DNA from: Sideroxydans lithotrophicus ES-1
GTDB taxonomy: Bacteria; Pseudomonadota; Gammaproteobacteria; Burkholderiales; Gallionellaceae
DNA: 64,000 nucleotides
Direction: 5' to 3'
Assembly (NCBI RefSeq): GCF_000025705.1
Contig: NC_013959.1
Location: 186,001 to 250,000 of the forward strand
In this document: positions 61,828 to 64,000 of the stretch, piece after piece
Numbering within the stretch: the first letter of the stretch is position 1
Layout of the letters: each line of letters opens with the position of its first letter
Notes under the pieces: generated by a model
Seen by the model: the letters and a program-made list of their open reading frames with translations, nothing else
Database searches by the model: none
What the model was told of the DNA's origin: nothing
Made by a program: the position numbers and the translations under genes

Positions 61828-61852
61828 GTACCAAACGCGTCGCGCGCTTACA
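61828..61852 (-). repeat. right terminal inverted repeat / transposase site R1
   Basis: Read inward: TGTAAGCGCGCGAC then GCGTTTGGTAC. Shares 15 of 25 positions with the left end and begins with TG. Adjacent R1/R2 spacing of 22 bp is like the Mu right end. Confidence 0.8.
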
Positions 61853-61857
61853 GATAA
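61853..61857. repeat. target-site duplication, right copy (GATAA)
   Basis: GATAA immediately after the right CA end, identical to 22334-22338. Confidence 0.85.
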
Positions 61858-61881
61858 TCAACTTGGTACTCAAGGACTGAA

Positions 61882-62265
61882 GTGAAAAAGGCAGCATGGA
61901 TCGTGTCGCTGGCTTCGCTTTTGTTGAGCGCGTGTACCACTGTTTTGTGGAATAACGATCCGCATCAGGATCTGGTTGTCGGCATAAAGAGCTTTGAAGA
62001 AGGCGATTTTGCGACCGCAACGCTGGTAATGAACCATTTATTGAACCACTCTCCCTATGACGGTCTGGCCACAAAGACCGAACAGGTGACAGCGCATAAA
62101 TATCTGGCTTTCATACATTGCATCAACGACGAATTGGTACAGTGCAGGAGCGAATTCAGGAAGGCGCTCGAAGTCGACCCACAGTTCAAGCTGAAACCCG
62201 AAGAGGCAGGACATCCCAAATGGGGGCCGGTGTTCCGTGAAGAGAAGGCCAGGTTTGCCAAATAG
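61882..62265 (+). CDS. TssQ-like lipoprotein (type VI secretion associated family)
   Basis: 127 residues, GTG start with AAGGA ahead. Lipoprotein signal LASLLLSACTT (acylated Cys). The TPR-like body AHKYLAFIHCINDELVQCRSEFRKALEVDP (as AHKYLAFIHCINDE and EFRKALEVDPQFKL) with PEEAGHPKWGPVFREEK matches TssQ family proteins. No other T6SS gene is in view, so a T6SS role is not shown. The prophage sits 29 bp upstream and may have displaced its promoter. Confidence 0.8.
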   Translation: MKKAAWIVSLASLLLSACTTVLWNNDPHQDLVVGIKSFEEGDFATATLVMNHLLNHSPYDGLATKTEQVTAHKYLAFIHCINDELVQCRSEFRKALEVDPQFKLKPEEAGHPKWGPVFREEKARFAK

Positions 62266-62331
62266 ACCTGCGGATGCGGGCCGATATTCTTGAGGTAAAG
62301 ATTCAGTTCCATCCTGAACGCCGTAAACTGG

Positions 62332-62355
62332 CCGACTTTATTAGTCGGTCTTTTC
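62332..62355 (+). terminator. rho-independent terminator
   Basis: CCGACT-TTATT-AGTCGG then TCTTTTC, six pairs and a T-rich tail, after the TssQ-like gene. Confidence 0.8.
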
Positions 62356-62434
62356 ATTTCTGCCCTCTGTTAAAACCGACTATGGCATGATGATGGCATA
62401 AGCTGATCCAGGATCGTAGTCAGGGGGGTAGAGC

Positions 62435-64000
62435 ATGGGCGCAATGCCGAGTTGGAAAAAACTGCTGGTACGCGGAAATACCGCTGCGTTTTCTTTCGTG
62501 CTTGCGCTCCTTTCCATCTCCGTCGTATTGATACTCTACTACACGCAGAACTCCTTCCTCGAGGCCTTCGAAGCCAAGACCTATGACCTGCGCTTCAAGA
62601 TCATGCGCGGGCCGATCCAGCCCAGTCCGAACATCGGCATCATTGCCATCGACGACAAAAGTATCGCCGAGCTGGGGCGTTTTCCGTGGAGTCGCGATCA
62701 CTATGCGCGCTTGATCGACAGATTGGCTGCAGCACAAGCCAAGGCAGTGATGTTCGATGTGTTCTTTCCCGAGCCGGAAAGCGCGGAGCATGACCGGCAA
62801 TTTGCCGCGGCAACGAAGCGGGCGGGCAATGTGGTTCTGGCCGTGGCTTTCGATTTCGACAAGGATGGCCAGGTGAAATCCATCACACGCAGTTTGCCGG
62901 AGATCGAGCGCGGCGCGGTCGGGGTCGGGCATATCAACCAGCTGCCGGATGACGATGGCGTGATCCGGCGCAATCCGCTGTTGCTCGAAAAAGACGGCAA
63001 GCAGATCCCGTCACTGGGGCTGATGGCGGCGATGCTGGCATTGGGCGAGACAAAATTCGCCGCGGAGGACTTCGACATCGCCCTGGGAGATCGCCGGATT
63101 CCCGTGGATGGCGAAAACAGGATGTGGATCAATTATGTGGGCGGACCGGGCGTCTATCCGCGCTATTCGTTCGCCGACGTACTCAAGGGACGCATCCCCG
63201 CCAGTGAGTTGAAGGGCAAGATCCTGTTTGTCGGGGCGACCGCACTGGGTATCTACGACATGCGTGTGACACCCTTCAATGGCAATACACCGGGAGTGGA
63301 ATTGCATGCCACCGTTGCCGACGACATCATCAGCGAACGTTTCATTCGTCAGGGCGGCATTGAAGCACTGATCGACATGACCTTCATCATCGTGCTTGGA
63401 GCGCTGGCATATTTCCTGACGACGCGACTGAACTTGTATGGGGCGATTCCGGCCATGATCGTGCTGGTGTCGGGATACATCTGGTTCACCAATTACATGT
63501 TCAGCGCCGGCCAATGGATCAACATCATCTACCCGGTGATGTCTGCGATCGTTGCGCTGCTGGTCGGCGGCAGTTTCCGCTATCTCGTGCTGGAGCGCAG
63601 TGCGCGCGAGATGCGCTCGATGTTCTCCAGCTATCTGTCGCCCAAGCTGGTGGCACGCCTGGAAAAGGATCCGGAGGCGGCCAGGATCGGTGGCGACAAT
63701 AAGGAAGTCACCGTATTGTTCACCGATATAAAGAGTTTCACGACGTTCAGCGAAGCGCACCCTCCGCAGGAGGTGGTGTCGCGCCTCAACGAATATCTGG
63801 GGGCGATGGTCCAGGTGATCGAACAGCATGACGGCACCATCGACAAGTTCATCGGCGACGGCATCATGGCTTACTGGGGAGCACCGTTGTCGCAGCCTGA
63901 CCATGCCAGGCTGGCTATCGACTGTATCAAGGCGATCAACCAGCGGATGAATGAGTTGCGCGCGAAATGGCTGGCGATAGGGATGGAGCCCTTCACGATC
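62435..64000 (+). CDS. CHASE2 sensor / adenylate-guanylate cyclase (partial, runs off the right edge)
   Basis: 522 codons, open to the end. One N-terminal membrane helix (AFSFVLALLSISVVLILYY), a periplasmic CHASE2 domain (AKTYDLRFKIMRGP, IIAIDDKSIAELGRFPWSRDHYA as IAIDDKSIAELGRFPWSRD), then three closely spaced helices at about 310-375, and the cyclase domain with TVLFTDIKSFTTFSE (metal-binding Asp) and DKFIGDGIMAYWGAP. Such proteins make cAMP or cGMP in response to an unknown periplasmic signal. GGGGGG lies about 10 nt before the ATG. Confidence 0.92.
   Translation, partial: MGAMPSWKKLLVRGNTAAFSFVLALLSISVVLILYYTQNSFLEAFEAKTYDLRFKIMRGPIQPSPNIGIIAIDDKSIAELGRFPWSRDHYARLIDRLAAAQAKAVMFDVFFPEPESAEHDRQFAAATKRAGNVVLAVAFDFDKDGQVKSITRSLPEIERGAVGVGHINQLPDDDGVIRRNPLLLEKDGKQIPSLGLMAAMLALGETKFAAEDFDIALGDRRIPVDGENRMWINYVGGPGVYPRYSFADVLKGRIPASELKGKILFVGATALGIYDMRVTPFNGNTPGVELHATVADDIISERFIRQGGIEALIDMTFIIVLGALAYFLTTRLNLYGAIPAMIVLVSGYIWFTNYMFSAGQWINIIYPVMSAIVALLVGGSFRYLVLERSAREMRSMFSSYLSPKLVARLEKDPEAARIGGDNKEVTVLFTDIKSFTTFSEAHPPQEVVSRLNEYLGAMVQVIEQHDGTIDKFIGDGIMAYWGAPLSQPDHARLAIDCIKAINQRMNELRAKWLAIGMEPFTI

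Larger units (their letters stand above)
22339..61852. mobile_element. complete Mu-like transposable prophage (contractile tail, with DGR)
   Basis: 39,514 bp bounded by TG...CA ends within 25-bp imperfect inverted repeats (15 of 25 matches) and flanked by a 5-bp direct repeat. It has the full Mu order: repressor, Ner, A, B, Gam, GemA, Mor, lysis, terminase, portal, protease/scaffold, capsid, sheath, tube, tape measure, baseplate, fibre and com/methylase. All structural frames read through without visible disruption, so it may still be active. Accessory cargo includes a DGR, an ASCH protein, two exported proteins and a papain-like protein. Confidence 0.95.

Noticed and set aside
22339..61852. 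CRISPR array or toxin-antitoxin pair inside the prophage
   Set aside because: No regularly spaced direct repeats with unique spacers and no recognisable toxin family; small gene pairs have no supporting motifs.
22444..61888. GTGAAAAA at 22444 and 61881 as the prophage target duplication
   Set aside because: It would put the right end inside the ribosome site of the lipoprotein gene and leaves no TG/CA ends. GATAA with matching inverted repeats is far better.

Overview
The window is chromosomal DNA from a GC-rich Gram-negative bacterium, most likely a betaproteobacterium of the Nitrosomonadales/Gallionellaceae type. That placement is an inference from the gene set (an SAH riboswitch before ahcY, a CIRCE-controlled groESL operon, ubiD, bioA, metF, two LpxL/HtrB-like acyltransferases), not from a search. 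A complete Mu-like transposable prophage of about 39.5 kb (22339-61852) has inserted 50 bp downstream of a tRNA-Phe gene.

Host left arm (1-22338): a DNA-deoxyinosine glycosylase and a MidA-type methyltransferase; a pteridine-reductase-like SDR and ttcA; a coiled-coil lipoprotein; YhcH-family and cytochrome b561 genes; an S-adenosylmethionine cycle cluster read leftward (metK, SAH riboswitch, ahcY, a small membrane protein, metF, trhP); two lipid A-type acyltransferases; a DUF559 gene held between inverted REP-like palindromes; ubiD; an outer-membrane beta-barrel protein; bioA-dacB; a TIGR01777 epimerase; groES-groEL with a sigma-32-like promoter and CIRCE; and tRNA-Phe(GAA). The host right arm (61853-64000) holds a TssQ-like lipoprotein and the first 522 codons of a CHASE2/adenylate cyclase protein.

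Prophage: the ends are a TG...CA terminal inverted repeat flanked by a perfect 5-bp duplication, GATAA. Gene order follows Mu: repressor (leftward), Ner, MuA-like transposase, MuB-like ATPase, a semi-essential early block, Gam, HU, GemA, Mor, then lysis (holin, transglycosylase, Rz/Rz1), DNA packaging (DUF1804, TerL, DUF935 portal, F- and G-like proteins), head (protease with nested scaffold, decoration protein, major capsid gpT), contractile tail (sheath, tube, frameshifted chaperone, tape measure), baseplate (N, P, gp45, gp46, gp47, gp48), tail fibre, and at the right end com plus a Dam-type adenine methylase.

The most interesting system is a diversity-generating retroelement (DGR) in the early region (29949-32517). 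Two small DUF1566/C-type-lectin-like target genes each end in a 97-bp variable repeat. They are followed by avd, a 97-bp template repeat and a reverse transcriptase. VR1 differs from TR at 10 positions and VR2 at 14, and every difference falls on a TR adenine. The targets are not tail proteins, and TR lies inside the open frame that runs into the RT.

Further signals: a heptamer CGTTAAA/TTTAACG spread about 25 times through the prophage but found once in the host DNA; three copies of a palindromic element at a fixed distance before the first genes of three late operons; a dnaX-type slippery heptamer in the tail chaperone; an in-frame internal start for the scaffold; and a REP-like palindrome inserted in frame into bioA.
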